64,000 nt of DNA, from contig NZ_JARUBE010000003.1 in the NCBI RefSeq assembly GCF_029626035.1, positions 6,076,001-6,140,000 on the forward strand, read 5' to 3'. The position numbers were made by a program, and so were the translations under genes. Below are positions 53,954 through 62,236 of the stretch, piece by piece (the first letter of the stretch is position 1; each line of letters starts with the position of its first letter). Source of the DNA: Micromonospora sp. WMMD980 (GTDB taxonomy: Bacteria > Actinomycetota > Actinomycetes > Mycobacteriales > Micromonosporaceae). The notes beneath the pieces were generated by a model. It ran no database searches. It was not told the DNA's origin and worked only from the letters and a program-made list of their open reading frames with translations.

Positions 53954-54957
53954 CGGGTCACCTCGCGGAGTGGGCCGCGTACCGAAGGCTTGCCGTCGGT
54001 CCAGACCAGCTCGTTCAGCCACACCTGGCGGCCCGGGTCGGTGGTGCCCTCCTGGCCGGGCGGCCAGGCGTGATACAGCAGCCAAGTGCGGCCGTCCCGC
54101 TCGACGATGGAGGCGTGACCCGGCCCGGTGGCCACGTCGTTGCTCTTCAGGATCGGGTTCTCCGGCGCCTTCACGCACGGCCCGGTCGGGCCCTCGCAGA
54201 CCGCGTAGCCCTCGGCGTAGGTGTCCTTGTCGTAGGCGTTGGCGGCGAAGAACAGGAACAGCTTCCCGTCGTGCCGGTGGAAGAACGGCCCCTCGATCAG
54301 GGTGCCCTCCCACGGCTCGGTCTGCCGCAGCAGCTTCGTCGCCGGGCCGGTCAACCGCAGTCCGTCCGGCGTCAGGCGCTGCGACCAGAGCCAGGTGTCC
54401 ACCCCGATCGCGTTGCCGTCGTTCTTCCACAGCAGCCACCGGCTGCCGTCGGCGTCCCGGAACGGGCTGGCGTCGATCGAGCCGCCCAGCTCCGGCTGGC
54501 AGACCAGCGGCTTGTCCGAGTCGTCCGCGTACGGACCGAGCGGCGTGTCGGCCACCGCCCGGCCCAGGCACTGCCGGCCGGAGGCCCGGTCGGCCACCGT
54601 GTAGTAGAGGACGAACCGGTCCGGGGCGAGCTGGATCGCCTCCGGCGCCCAGGTCTTCCCCGCGTCCGCCCAGTCCGGCAGCTCCGGCAGCGCGTCGCCG
54701 GCCGGCGTCCACTCGACCAGGTCGGGCGAGGTCAGCACCGGCACGTTCTGGCCGCCGGCGTTGGTGTGGAACAGGTACCAGGTGTCGCCCACCCGGATCG
54801 CCTGCGGGTCGGGGGCGTCGGTGCGGATGACGGGATTGGTGAATACGGTCGTGCCCTTCGGCGTACTCGATTCGGTGGTGGGCCCGCCGCCGCAACCGGC
54901 GGCGAGCAGCGCGGCGGCCAGGGCCGCCGCGCCGCGCCGGGACCGTCGGCCGGTCAT
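53950..54957 (-). CDS. Lipoprotein glycoside hydrolase family 43 (arabinan/arabinoside-degrading)
   Basis: A 335-residue surface-anchored enzyme. The N-terminus has a lipobox LAAALLAAGCGG, so the mature protein is a lipoprotein. The GH43 five-bladed propeller shows the catalytic set: Asp in RTDAPDPQAIRV, Asp in GGSIDASPFRDADG and Glu in LIEGPFFHRHDGK. Wording such as GDTWYLFHTN and GPGHASIVERDGRTWLLYHAW is typical. It probably releases arabinose units from arabinan or arabinoxylan outside the cell. The ATG overlaps the upstream permease stop (ATGA), making it the last gene of the LacI-controlled operon. The stop lies inside repeat copy D. Confidence 0.9.
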   Translation of the reverse strand: MTGRRSRRGAAALAAALLAAGCGGGPTTESSTPKGTTVFTNPVIRTDAPDPQAIRVGDTWYLFHTNAGGQNVPVLTSPDLVEWTPAGDALPELPDWADAGKTWAPEAIQLAPDRFVLYYTVADRASGRQCLGRAVADTPLGPYADDSDKPLVCQPELGGSIDASPFRDADGSRWLLWKNDGNAIGVDTWLWSQRLTPDGLRLTGPATKLLRQTEPWEGTLIEGPFFHRHDGKLFLFFAANAYDKDTYAEGYAVCEGPTGPCVKAPENPILKSNDVATGPGHASIVERDGRTWLLYHAWPPGQEGTTDPGRQVWLNELVWTDGKPSVRGPLREVTR

Positions 54958-55778
54958 CCCTTCAGGCCGCTGCGGGAGACACCCTGGATGACGTGGCGCT
55001 GGGCGAACACGAACAGGATCAGCACCGGCACGCTCGCCAGCATCGCACCTGCCATGATCACCGGGTAGTCGGTGACGTACGCGCCCTGGAGCAGGCCCAG
55101 ACCCGCCGGCAGGGTCAGCCGTTCCGGGCTGAACAGCACGTACACCGGCCAGAGGAAGTCGTTCCAGTTGGTCAGGAACGACAGCACCGCCAACGTGGCC
55201 AGGGCCGGCTTCGACAGCGGCAGCAGCACCTGGCGGAAGATCTGCCACTGGTTCGCCCCGTCCAGCACCGCCGCCTCCTCCAGCTCCGCCGGGATGGAGA
55301 GAAAGAACTGGCGCAGGAAGAACACCCCGAACGCGCTCGCCGCGCCCGGCACGATCACCACGGCCAGCGTGTCGATCCAGTTGATCCGCTCGGCGATGAT
55401 GAAGTTCGGGATGATCAGCGAGGTGGGCGGCAGGAAGAGCGTGCCCACGATCAGCGCGAACAGCACCCTGCGGCCGCGGAACCGCATCCGGGCCAGGGCG
55501 TACGCGGCCATCGACGCGGTGACCAGCACCAGCAGCGTGTGCAGGCTGGCCGCCAGCATGCTGTTGACGAACCAGCGCAGCACCGGATTGGCGGTGCTGT
55601 GCAGGATCTGGTCGTAGCCGTAGGTGGAGAACGGGTCCGGCAACCAGCTCGGCGGGACCCGCTGCGCGGCGTCGTAGGTCTTCACCGACGTCAGCAGCAT
55701 CCACACCAGCGGGGTCACGAAGATCGCGGTGATCAGGAGCAGTACGCCGTAGCGCAGCACCGGACGGACTTTCGACAT
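54954..55778 (-). CDS. Carbohydrate ABC transporter permease (MalG type)
   Basis: A 274-residue membrane permease with six segments. The EAA loop reads EEAAVLDGANQWQIFRQVLLP, including the Gly usual in this CUT1 subfamily. The N-terminus (VLRYGVLLLITAIFVTPLVW) and VLAQRHVIQGVSRSGLKG end match MalG-type proteins. It forms a heterodimer with the upstream MalF-type permease. The start is ten bases from the upstream stop. No ATPase gene is nearby, so a shared ATPase such as MsiK, used by several actinomycete sugar importers, is inferred. Confidence 0.93.
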   Translation of the reverse strand: MSKVRPVLRYGVLLLITAIFVTPLVWMLLTSVKTYDAAQRVPPSWLPDPFSTYGYDQILHSTANPVLRWFVNSMLAASLHTLLVLVTASMAAYALARMRFRGRRVLFALIVGTLFLPPTSLIIPNFIIAERINWIDTLAVVIVPGAASAFGVFFLRQFFLSIPAELEEAAVLDGANQWQIFRQVLLPLSKPALATLAVLSFLTNWNDFLWPVYVLFSPERLTLPAGLGLLQGAYVTDYPVIMAGAMLASVPVLILFVFAQRHVIQGVSRSGLKG

Positions 55779-55788
55779 GGTCGGTCCC

Positions 55789-56751
55789 TCAGTCTTCCCG
55801 GTAGCGGAACAGCCGGAAGTTGACGATGCTCACCACGGCCAGCATCAGCGCGAAGAACACGCTCATCGCGGCGGCCCGACCGGCGTCGTAGTCGCGCAGG
55901 CCCTCGTCGACGATCCGCCACACCACCGTCCGGGTCTGCTCCCCCGGCGCGCCCTGGGTGATCAGGAAAGCCTGCCCGAAGACGTTCGCCGAGGCGAGGA
56001 TCGTGGTGGTGAAGACGAAGAGCATGACCGGGCGCAGGCCGGGGATCGTGACGTGGCGGAACCGGTCCCATCCGCCGGCCCCGTCGACCTTCGCCGCCTC
56101 GTACAGCTCGGCCGGGATGTCCTGGAGGCCGGCCAGGTAGATCACCGCGTTGAAGCCGCAGGTCCACCACACGGTCACCCCGACCAGGGAGACCCAGGCC
56201 CACGGCACGTCGGTGACCCACGGCGTGTCCGACGGCAGCCCGACCGCGCCGAGCAGTCGGTTGACCAGGCCCAGGTTGGCGTCCAGCAGGAACCGCCAGA
56301 GCAGGCCGATCACCGCCACGCCCAGCACGTACGGGGCGAAGAACGCGGCCCGGAAGAACGTGCGGCCGGGAAACGAGCGGTTGAGCAGCAACGCCAACCC
56401 CAGCGGGACGACCACCAGCAGCGGCACCGAGAACAGCGTGAAGATGCCGGTGGCCCGGACGCTGGACCACCAGTCGCCGTAGATGGCCGACTCGCTGGAG
56501 AAGAGGTCCCGGTAGTTGTCCAGCCCGATGAACGGCCGGTTGGGCAGTTGCAGGTCCCACTGGTGCAGGCTGATCCAGGCCCCGAACAGGATCGGCGCCA
56601 GGCCGAAGACCCCGAACAGGATCAGGTACGGCGCGAGGAAGAGGTACGGCGTCGCCCGGTTGCCGCGTTCCGTCGCGCGCCGGCGACGGGTGGGCCCCGC
56701 CGGGGGCGGCGCGCTGTCCCGCGCCGCCCCGGCCTCGATCACGTCCGCCAC
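55789..56751 (-). CDS. Carbohydrate ABC transporter permease (MalF type)
   Basis: A 320-residue permease with six membrane segments and the EAA loop ELYEAAKVDGAGGWDRFRHVTIP. A basic N-terminus (PTRRRRATERGNRATPY) precedes the first segment, and the sequence WISLHQWDLQLPNRPFIGLDNY matches CUT1 sugar importers. It sits seven bases after the binding-protein gene and overlaps no gene downstream. Together with the MalG-type partner it should carry arabino-oligosaccharides. Confidence 0.93.
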   Translation of the reverse strand: MADVIEAGAARDSAPPPAGPTRRRRATERGNRATPYLFLAPYLILFGVFGLAPILFGAWISLHQWDLQLPNRPFIGLDNYRDLFSSESAIYGDWWSSVRATGIFTLFSVPLLVVVPLGLALLLNRSFPGRTFFRAAFFAPYVLGVAVIGLLWRFLLDANLGLVNRLLGAVGLPSDTPWVTDVPWAWVSLVGVTVWWTCGFNAVIYLAGLQDIPAELYEAAKVDGAGGWDRFRHVTIPGLRPVMLFVFTTTILASANVFGQAFLITQGAPGEQTRTVVWRIVDEGLRDYDAGRAAAMSVFFALMLAVVSIVNFRLFRYRED

Positions 56752-56757
56752 GACGGA

Positions 56758-58092
56758 TCAGTTCCCGTACTTCTTGCGGTTGTCCTCGAGCTGCTTGTTC
56801 GCCTTGGCCACGCCGTCGTCCAGCGCCTGCTTCGGCGACTTCTTGTTCAGCGCGGCCTCGTTGAAGGCGTTGTAGAACGTCAGGATGACCTCGCCGAGAC
56901 CCGGGGTGGCCGGCGGGAACGCCGCGTACTCCAGCTCGGGGGCGAGCGCGTTCACCTCGGTGAGCGCCTTGAACTCGGCGCTGTCCCGGACCGCCTTGCG
57001 GGCCGGCACCTGGCCGCCCTTGGCCCAGTCCAGCGAGTGCTGGCTCAGCCAGTTGATGAAGACCTTCGCGCCGGAGACCTTGTTCTCGTTGGTCGAGCGC
57101 TGCTTGACGATGGTGAAGTTGTGCGAGTTCGCCCAGGCGGCCTGCTGGCTGCCGATCTGCGGCAGCGGCGCCACGCCCCACTGCACGTTCGCGCTCTTCT
57201 TCAGGTCGTTGATCTGCCAGATGCCGTTCCAGTTGAAGGCGTTCTTGCCGCTCTTGAACGCCAGGTAGTCGGCGTCCTGGCCGACGTTGGCCGGCGAGTG
57301 GCCCTGCTTGATCAGGTCGACCAGCCAGGTGCACGCCTCGACCGCCGGGTCGGAGTTGAAGGTCGCCTTCGCCACCTCGTCGTCGAAGAGCTTCCCGCCC
57401 CACTGGTGCAGCAGGCTGTAGAACGTCATGCCGCCGGTGAACTGGAACGGGCTGACCCAGAAGCCCTGCACGCCCGACTTCTTCAGCTCGGTCAGCGCGG
57501 CGGTGTACTCGTCCTTCGTCGCCGGCGGCTTGTTCGGGTCGAGGCCGGCCTTCTGCATGACGGCCTTGTTGTAGTAGAAGCCCAGTGGGTGCATGTCCAG
57601 CGGGATGCCGTACCGCTCGTTGTGGTAGAGGCCGCCCTGCCACACGGTGGGCGCGAAGTCGCCCTCGTTGAGTTCCAGGTTCTTGGCCACGTCGTCCAGC
57701 TCGCTGATCGTGCCGCGGGCGGCGAACGTGGCGAGCTGGTCCATGTGCATGACCGCGATGTCCGGCCCGTTGCCGCTGGAGACCGCGCCGGGGAGCTTGC
57801 TGTAGTAGTCCTCCCACTGGTAGGTCACCACGCTGACCGCGATGTTCTGGTGCTCGCTGTTGAACTGCTGCACCAGCGACTTGAAGATGTCGCCGTCGCC
57901 GCCGGTGAAGCCGTTCCACAGCTTCAGGTCGACCTTCGGACCGGTGTAGTCCTTGCCACCGTTGCCCGCCGAGCCGGCGCGGTCCGGGCTGCTGCTGCCG
58001 CCACCGCAGCCGGCCAGGGTCAGCGAGGCCGCGGTGCCGAGGCCGACACCGAGGCCGAGCAGGCGCCGCCGGCTCATCTCGTTCTGGATCAT
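56758..58092 (-). CDS. Sugar-binding lipoprotein of the ABC importer
   Basis: A 444-residue solute-binding protein (SBP_bac_1/CUT1 type). The N-terminus MIQNEMSRRRLLGLGVG carries a twin-arginine-like pair of Arg and a lipobox LTLAGCGGG, so Tat or Sec export and lipid anchoring are likely. Mature sequence shows LKLWNGFTGGDGDIFKSLV, PDIAVMHMDQLATFAARG and PLDMHPLGFYYNKAVMQKAG, typical of the family. The ATG has a CAAGGAG ribosome site. The gene lies between abfA and the permeases in one operon. Specificity for arabino-oligosaccharides is inferred from neighbours. Confidence 0.93.
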   Translation of the reverse strand: MIQNEMSRRRLLGLGVGLGTAASLTLAGCGGGSSSPDRAGSAGNGGKDYTGPKVDLKLWNGFTGGDGDIFKSLVQQFNSEHQNIAVSVVTYQWEDYYSKLPGAVSSGNGPDIAVMHMDQLATFAARGTISELDDVAKNLELNEGDFAPTVWQGGLYHNERYGIPLDMHPLGFYYNKAVMQKAGLDPNKPPATKDEYTAALTELKKSGVQGFWVSPFQFTGGMTFYSLLHQWGGKLFDDEVAKATFNSDPAVEACTWLVDLIKQGHSPANVGQDADYLAFKSGKNAFNWNGIWQINDLKKSANVQWGVAPLPQIGSQQAAWANSHNFTIVKQRSTNENKVSGAKVFINWLSQHSLDWAKGGQVPARKAVRDSAEFKALTEVNALAPELEYAAFPPATPGLGEVILTFYNAFNEAALNKKSPKQALDDGVAKANKQLEDNRKKYGN

Positions 58093-58130
58093 GCGAACTC
58101 CTTGGGGGACGGAATTGGAGTGTTGACTGG

Positions 58131-59651
58131 TCACGACTGCGGGACGAAACGCAGCAGGTTCCAGGAGGTGGCGGGCAGCGCCACGGTGCAGCGGCCGCCG
58201 TCGAGGGCGGGGGTGGTGAGCTCCCGGGGCGTTACCCGCTCGGGGTCGGCCTCGGTGTTGGTGGCGGCCGGGTCGGCGCCGGCCGCGACCGTGGTGTGCC
58301 CCTCGCCGCGCAGTCCGGGCAGGCCGCGCAGGTCCAGGTCGAGCGGGAGGTCGTCCGGGCCCCGGTTGACCGCGAAGACGGCCAGGCCGCCGGTCTCCTC
58401 GTCGTGCACGGCGACGGTGTCCAGCACCGGCACGTCGCCGTACCGCTTGGTCGGGTAGGTCGGTCCGACCGGCTCGGTGCGCAGCACGCTGCCGCGCGCG
58501 TACCGGGCGGTGAGGGCGAACGGGTGGAAGATGCTCTGCCGCCAGGCGGGGCCGCCGTCGCGGGTGCGGATCGGGGCGATCACGTTGGCGAGCTGCGCCT
58601 GGCAGGCCACCCCGATCCGGTCGGCGTGCCGGAGCAGGGTGATCAGCAGGTCGCCGACCACCACCGCGTCCTCGGCGGTGTAGTCGTCCTCGATCAGCGC
58701 CGGCGCCTCGACCCAGCCGCGCCGGTCCAGGTCGGCCTGGAGACGGGACTGGTACCAGACGTTCCACTCGTCGAAGGAGATCTTCAGCTTGCGCTTCTGC
58801 CGCAGCTTGGCGCCAACGTGATCGGCGGTGGCGGTGACCTCGGTGATGAAGGCGTCCATGTCGACCGCGGAGGCCAGGATGCTGGCCCGATCGCCGTCCG
58901 AGGGGTCGTAGTAGGTGTGGGCGGAGATGTAGTCGACGTGCTCGTAGGTGTGCTCCAGCACGGTCGCTTCCCATGAGGCGAACGTGGGCATGCCCCGGTT
59001 GGAACTGCCGCAGGCGACCAGGCTGATCGACGGGTCGATCATCTTCATCGCGCGGGCGGTCTCGGCCGCCAGCCGGCCGTACTCGTCGGCGGTCTTGTGC
59101 CCCACCTGCCACGGCCCGTCCATCTCGTTGCCCAGGCACCACAGCCGTACCCCGTACGGCCGCTCGGCGCCGTGCTTGCGGCGCAGGTCGGAGAGCTGGG
59201 TGCCGCCCGGGTGGTTGGCGTACTCCAGCAGGTCGCACGCCTCGGGCATGCCGCGCGTGCCGAGGTTGACCGCCATCATCGGCTCGACGCCGGCCTCGGC
59301 GGCCCAGGTCATGAACTCGTCCAGCCCGAAGGCGTTGGTCTCGATCGTCTTCCAGGCCAGGTCGAGCCGGCGCGGCCGGTCGCCGACCGGGCCGACGCCC
59401 TCCTCCCAGCGGTAGCCGGAGACGAAGTTGCCGCCGGGGTAGCGGACCACCGAGACGCCCATCTCGCGGGTCAGGTCCAGCACGTCGCGGCGGTAGCCGC
59501 GCGGGTCCGCGTTCGGGTGCCCGGGTTCGTAGATGCCGCCGTAGACGCATCGCCCCATGTGCTCGACGAAGGAGCCGAAGATCCGCCGGTCGGCCTCGCC
59601 CACCCGGAACGCCGGGTCGACCGTGAGCTGCGCGTTCGGCACGGATGCCAC
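58131..59651 (-). CDS. abfA: Alpha-N-arabinofuranosidase, GH51
   Basis: An intracellular (no signal peptide) 506-residue enzyme that releases L-arabinofuranose from arabino-oligosaccharides. The GH51 barrel contains RIFGSFVEHMGRCVYGG, VVRYPGGNFVSGYRWE, the acid/base Glu176 in WCLGNEMDGPWQ, DYISAHTYYDPSDGD and the nucleophile Glu295 in ISFDEWNVWY. The C-terminal beta domain ends NLLRFVPQS. The GTG at 59651 has AGGGAAAG upstream. It is the first gene of the arabinan operon and lies opposite lacI, with two LacI-like operators between them. Confident. Confidence 0.94.
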   Translation of the reverse strand: MASVPNAQLTVDPAFRVGEADRRIFGSFVEHMGRCVYGGIYEPGHPNADPRGYRRDVLDLTREMGVSVVRYPGGNFVSGYRWEEGVGPVGDRPRRLDLAWKTIETNAFGLDEFMTWAAEAGVEPMMAVNLGTRGMPEACDLLEYANHPGGTQLSDLRRKHGAERPYGVRLWCLGNEMDGPWQVGHKTADEYGRLAAETARAMKMIDPSISLVACGSSNRGMPTFASWEATVLEHTYEHVDYISAHTYYDPSDGDRASILASAVDMDAFITEVTATADHVGAKLRQKRKLKISFDEWNVWYQSRLQADLDRRGWVEAPALIEDDYTAEDAVVVGDLLITLLRHADRIGVACQAQLANVIAPIRTRDGGPAWRQSIFHPFALTARYARGSVLRTEPVGPTYPTKRYGDVPVLDTVAVHDEETGGLAVFAVNRGPDDLPLDLDLRGLPGLRGEGHTTVAAGADPAATNTEADPERVTPRELTTPALDGGRCTVALPATSWNLLRFVPQS

Positions 59652-59703
59652 CTTTCCCTCGGAGCCGCTTGTCGGTGACGACGGTCACCGTGTCCCTGGT
59701 TTC

Positions 59704-59751
59704 TACAACGTTGTAACCCGTGCTGTAAAGAGGTCGTTACGACGTCGTGAC
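59704..59751. promoter_or_regulatory. LacI-family operators between abfA and lacI
   Basis: TACAACGTTGTA (59704-59715) is a perfect palindrome with the central CG usual for LacI-family sites. GTTACGAC/GTCGTGAC at 59736-59751 is a second, 7-of-8 dyad. The first overlaps a minus-strand promoter (TTTACA and TAGAAA, 18-bp spacer) reading into abfA; the second precedes TAGAGT (59756-59761), the probable lacI -10 box. Confidence 0.75.
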
Positions 59752-59793
59752 GCGGTAGAGTGCGCCCGGAGCGCTCGGCGGGGAGGAAGTTCA

Positions 59794-60801
59794 GTGCGGC
59801 ACAGGCTCAAGGACGTGGCGGAGCGGGCCGGCGTGTCGGTGAAGACCGTCTCGAACGTCGTGAACGGCTACCAGCACGTGCGCGCCGACACCCGGGCCCG
59901 GGTCGAGGAGGCCATCGCCGAGCTGCACTACCGGCCCAACCTGTCGGCCCGCAACCTGCGCAAGGGGCGCACCGGCGTGATCGCGCTGGCCGTCCCCGAA
60001 CTCGACATCCCCTACTTCGCCGAGCTGGCCCGCCACGTCGTCGCCGCCGCCGCCGAGCACGGCTGGACGGTGCTGATCGACCAGACCAGCGGCGGCCCGG
60101 AGCAGGAACGCAAGGCCGCCAGCGGCATCGGCGACCACATGATCGACGGTCTGATCCTCAGCCCGCTCGCGCTCACCGCCGAGGACCTCGCCGGCCTCGA
60201 CGGCCTGCCCATGGTGCTGCTCGGCGAACGGGTCGACCACGGCCCGGCCGACCACGTCATGATCGACAACGTGGCCGCCGCCCGGGAGATCACCGCCCAC
60301 CTGGTCGGGCTCGGCCGCCGTCGGATCGCCGCCATCGGCTCCCAGCGCACCCCCGAGGGCGCCAGCGCCCGGCTCCGCCTGGCGGGCTACGCCGCCGCGC
60401 TGGCCGAGGCGGGCATCGGATACGACGACAGCCTGGTGGCGCCCGCGCCGGCCTGGCATCGCGCGGACGGCGCGGCCGCCATGCGGCACCTGCTCACCTC
60501 CGGGGTACGCCCCGACGCCGTCTTCTGCTTCAACGACACGCTCGCCCTGGGCGCGCTGCGCGCCCTGCACGAGGCCGGCCTGCGCGTGCCGGAGGACGTC
60601 GCGGTCGCCGGCTTCGACGACATCGAGGACGGTCGCTTCTCGATCCCCACGCTCAGCACCGTCGCTCCCGACAAGGAGCGCATCGCCCGCCTGGCGGTCG
60701 AACTGCTGGCGGGCCGCCTCACCACCGACCGAGACGCCCCGCCCCGCGAACTGGTCGCCCCGCACCGCCTCTCCCTCCGCGAATCCGCCCCCCGCCCCTG
60801 A
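59794..60801 (+). CDS. LacI-family transcriptional regulator of the arabinan operon
   Basis: A 335-residue repressor. The N-terminal HTH reads RLKDVAERAGVSVKTVSNVV and the hinge helix RPNLSARNLRKGRTG, followed by the periplasmic-binding-protein-like sensor domain (ALAVPELDIPYFAELARHV, DAVFCFNDTLALGALRAL, VAVAGFDDIEDGRFSIPTLST). The GTG at 59794 has a GGGGAGGAAG ribosome site. It is divergent from abfA and the operators lie between the two genes, so it probably represses both until arabinose or an oligosaccharide is bound. The inducer is inferred from the operon. Confidence 0.93.
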   Translation: MRHRLKDVAERAGVSVKTVSNVVNGYQHVRADTRARVEEAIAELHYRPNLSARNLRKGRTGVIALAVPELDIPYFAELARHVVAAAAEHGWTVLIDQTSGGPEQERKAASGIGDHMIDGLILSPLALTAEDLAGLDGLPMVLLGERVDHGPADHVMIDNVAAAREITAHLVGLGRRRIAAIGSQRTPEGASARLRLAGYAAALAEAGIGYDDSLVAPAPAWHRADGAAAMRHLLTSGVRPDAVFCFNDTLALGALRALHEAGLRVPEDVAVAGFDDIEDGRFSIPTLSTVAPDKERIARLAVELLAGRLTTDRDAPPRELVAPHRLSLRESAPRP

Positions 60802-60825
60802 CCTCCACCCCCTCCCTCCGCGATG

Positions 60826-60884
60826 TTGCAGTTGGTGCCCCGGCATTCGGGGCGAATGCCCCGTCCGAGGGGCACCAACTGCAA
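60826..60884. terminator. Nested hairpin between lacI and the BON-methyltransferase
   Basis: Outer arms TTGCAGTTGGTGCCCC (60826-60841) and its exact complement (60869-60884) enclose a second perfect stem GGCATTCG/CGAATGCC (60842-60849, 60853-60860). The genes are convergent. The double stem makes a simple terminator less likely to be the whole story. Confidence 0.75.
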
Positions 60885-60907
60885 GATCAGCGAGGTGGGC
60901 GGCGGGG

Positions 60908-61633
60908 TCAGTCGAAGAAGCGGGCCAGGTGGGACGGGGATGGCGGGGGAGCATCGGCGGGGAGCGGGGTGAGGTCGGCGAAGACGGAGGCGCCGTCGCA
61001 GGCCACGTGCAGCGGGTGCCAGCGCGGGGCGCCCGGTGGGCGTTGACCGCAGATGCCCTTGAAGGTCTGCACGTCGAGCAGGCGGACGTGGGTGGGGTCG
61101 GCCACCGCGTTGACGTGCCGCCACCACGGGCTCATCACGTGCAGCACCCCGCCGGGCCGCAGCACCCGGTGGCACTCGTCGAACAGCGGCAGGAAGTCGA
61201 TCAGATGCTCGACGATGTGTACGGCGAAGAAAACGTCCACCGAGCCGTCCCGCAGCGGCAGCGAGCCGGAGAGGTTGGCGACCGCGTCCACCCCCGGCGC
61301 CGGATAGATGTCCAGCCCCAGGTTGCCCGGCCACTGCTTGGTCGCCCCGCAGCCCAGGTCCACCACCACCGGTGGCCGGCCGGCCACGCCGACCCGGCAC
61401 CACACCCCGAGCACCCCGTCCAACCGGCCGATCAGCTCCCGCACCAGCCGCAGCTCGGCCGGTTCGGCGACCTCCCCGGTCAGGTGGGCCACGCCCCGGT
61501 CGAAGCGCACCTCCACGGTGGTGCCGCGCAGTCGTTCGTCGTGCCGCGCCAGATCGGCCCACGCCTCGGCGAGGAAACCGTCGGCCTGCCGGAGCCGTTC
61601 ACCCGAGAGCGCGGCCTGCCCCATCGCCACCAT
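60908..61633 (-). CDS. BON-domain / SAM-dependent methyltransferase fusion protein
   Basis: A 241-residue protein. Residues about 25-85 look like a BON domain: TTVEVRFDRGVAHLTGEV and LRLVRELIGRLDGVLGV, followed by a class I methyltransferase with PVVVDLGCGATKQWPGN as motif I, GLDIYPAPGVDAVANL as motif II and ECHRVLRPGGVLHVMSPW near motif IV. BON modules usually bind phospholipid or peptide surfaces in secreted or envelope proteins, yet there is no signal peptide. The ATG at 61633 has GGAGG nine bases upstream; two other ATGs are close. The substrate is unknown, and the fusion is unusual. Confidence 0.72.
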   Translation of the reverse strand: MVAMGQAALSGERLRQADGFLAEAWADLARHDERLRGTTVEVRFDRGVAHLTGEVAEPAELRLVRELIGRLDGVLGVWCRVGVAGRPPVVVDLGCGATKQWPGNLGLDIYPAPGVDAVANLSGSLPLRDGSVDVFFAVHIVEHLIDFLPLFDECHRVLRPGGVLHVMSPWWRHVNAVADPTHVRLLDVQTFKGICGQRPPGAPRWHPLHVACDGASVFADLTPLPADAPPPSPSHLARFFD

Positions 61634-61791
61634 GCGCCACCTCCGGCCGCGCGTTACCCCCATTCCGCCCCGATACACGCCCGGCCACCCTGCCCCGCGC
61701 CTTCGCGTTTGCGCCCGCCTTCGCGTCGCGCCCGCCTGGACCGGTGGCCCCCGGGCGTGTCGCCGCCCCCAAGAGGCACCACTTCAGAGCG

Positions 61792-61810
61792 TTATACCTC
61801 AGAGGCATAA
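61792..61810. promoter_or_regulatory. TTATACCTC-type dyad in a gene-free stretch
   Basis: TTATACCTC (61792-61800) and GAGGCATAA (61802-61810) are complementary at eight of nine positions around one A. It is AT-rich in a very GC-rich region, lies between the DUF4177-like stop and the methyltransferase start, and has the size of a dimeric repressor site. Confidence 0.45.
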
Positions 61811-61889
61811 AGTCGGGCGCGTCGATGCCCGACGCGAACTCCTTGGTCAACTCCGAGGGGGGCGTCGGGCGGGTGGGGAGGGGTGGGGG

Positions 61890-62198
61890 TCAGGTGGAGA
61901 GGGTTCGGCGGGAGGGGCGCATGCGCTGGCGAGGCTGCGGAGCGGCCGGCTTCGGGCGTTTGAGGTGGTAGCGGTGCAGCTCGTTGCTGCCGGGCAGCGA
62001 CGGGTCCTCGCTCATCGCGACCAGCTCCCAGCCCTGGTCGCCGGCCCGGTTCAGGTGGGCCAGGGCGGTGTCGCCGTAGGGCGTCACGTCGACCATGGAG
62101 CCGTCCGGGCCGTACCAGATGAAGACGATCTCCCAGCCGGCGTCGGTGGTCGCGGCCTGGCGGCGGCGGACCAGCAGCGCGTACTCCCACTTGGGCAT
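61890..62198 (-). CDS. DUF4177-like small conserved protein
   Basis: A 102-residue soluble protein. It opens MPKWEYALLVRRRQA and contains ALAHLNRAGDQGWELVAMSE, the WEY...L...GWELV layout of DUF4177, a small family of unknown function. The C-terminus is basic (KRPKPAAPQPRQRMRPSRR). The ATG at 62198 is preferred to the much longer frame, which is an out-of-frame read of the ABC-F gene. A weak CACAAT box six bases before the ATG could give a leaderless start. No partner gene is obvious. Confidence 0.7.
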   Translation of the reverse strand: MPKWEYALLVRRRQAATTDAGWEIVFIWYGPDGSMVDVTPYGDTALAHLNRAGDQGWELVAMSEDPSLPGSNELHRYHLKRPKPAAPQPRQRMRPSRRTLST

Positions 62199-62236
62199 GG
62201 GCTCATTGTGGCCCCGCGCGGGCCGGTCGGCACGGA

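Noticed and set aside
59097..59678. Plus-strand frame over the GH51 gene
   Set aside because: Antisense shadow without motifs; abfA on the other strand has both catalytic glutamates.
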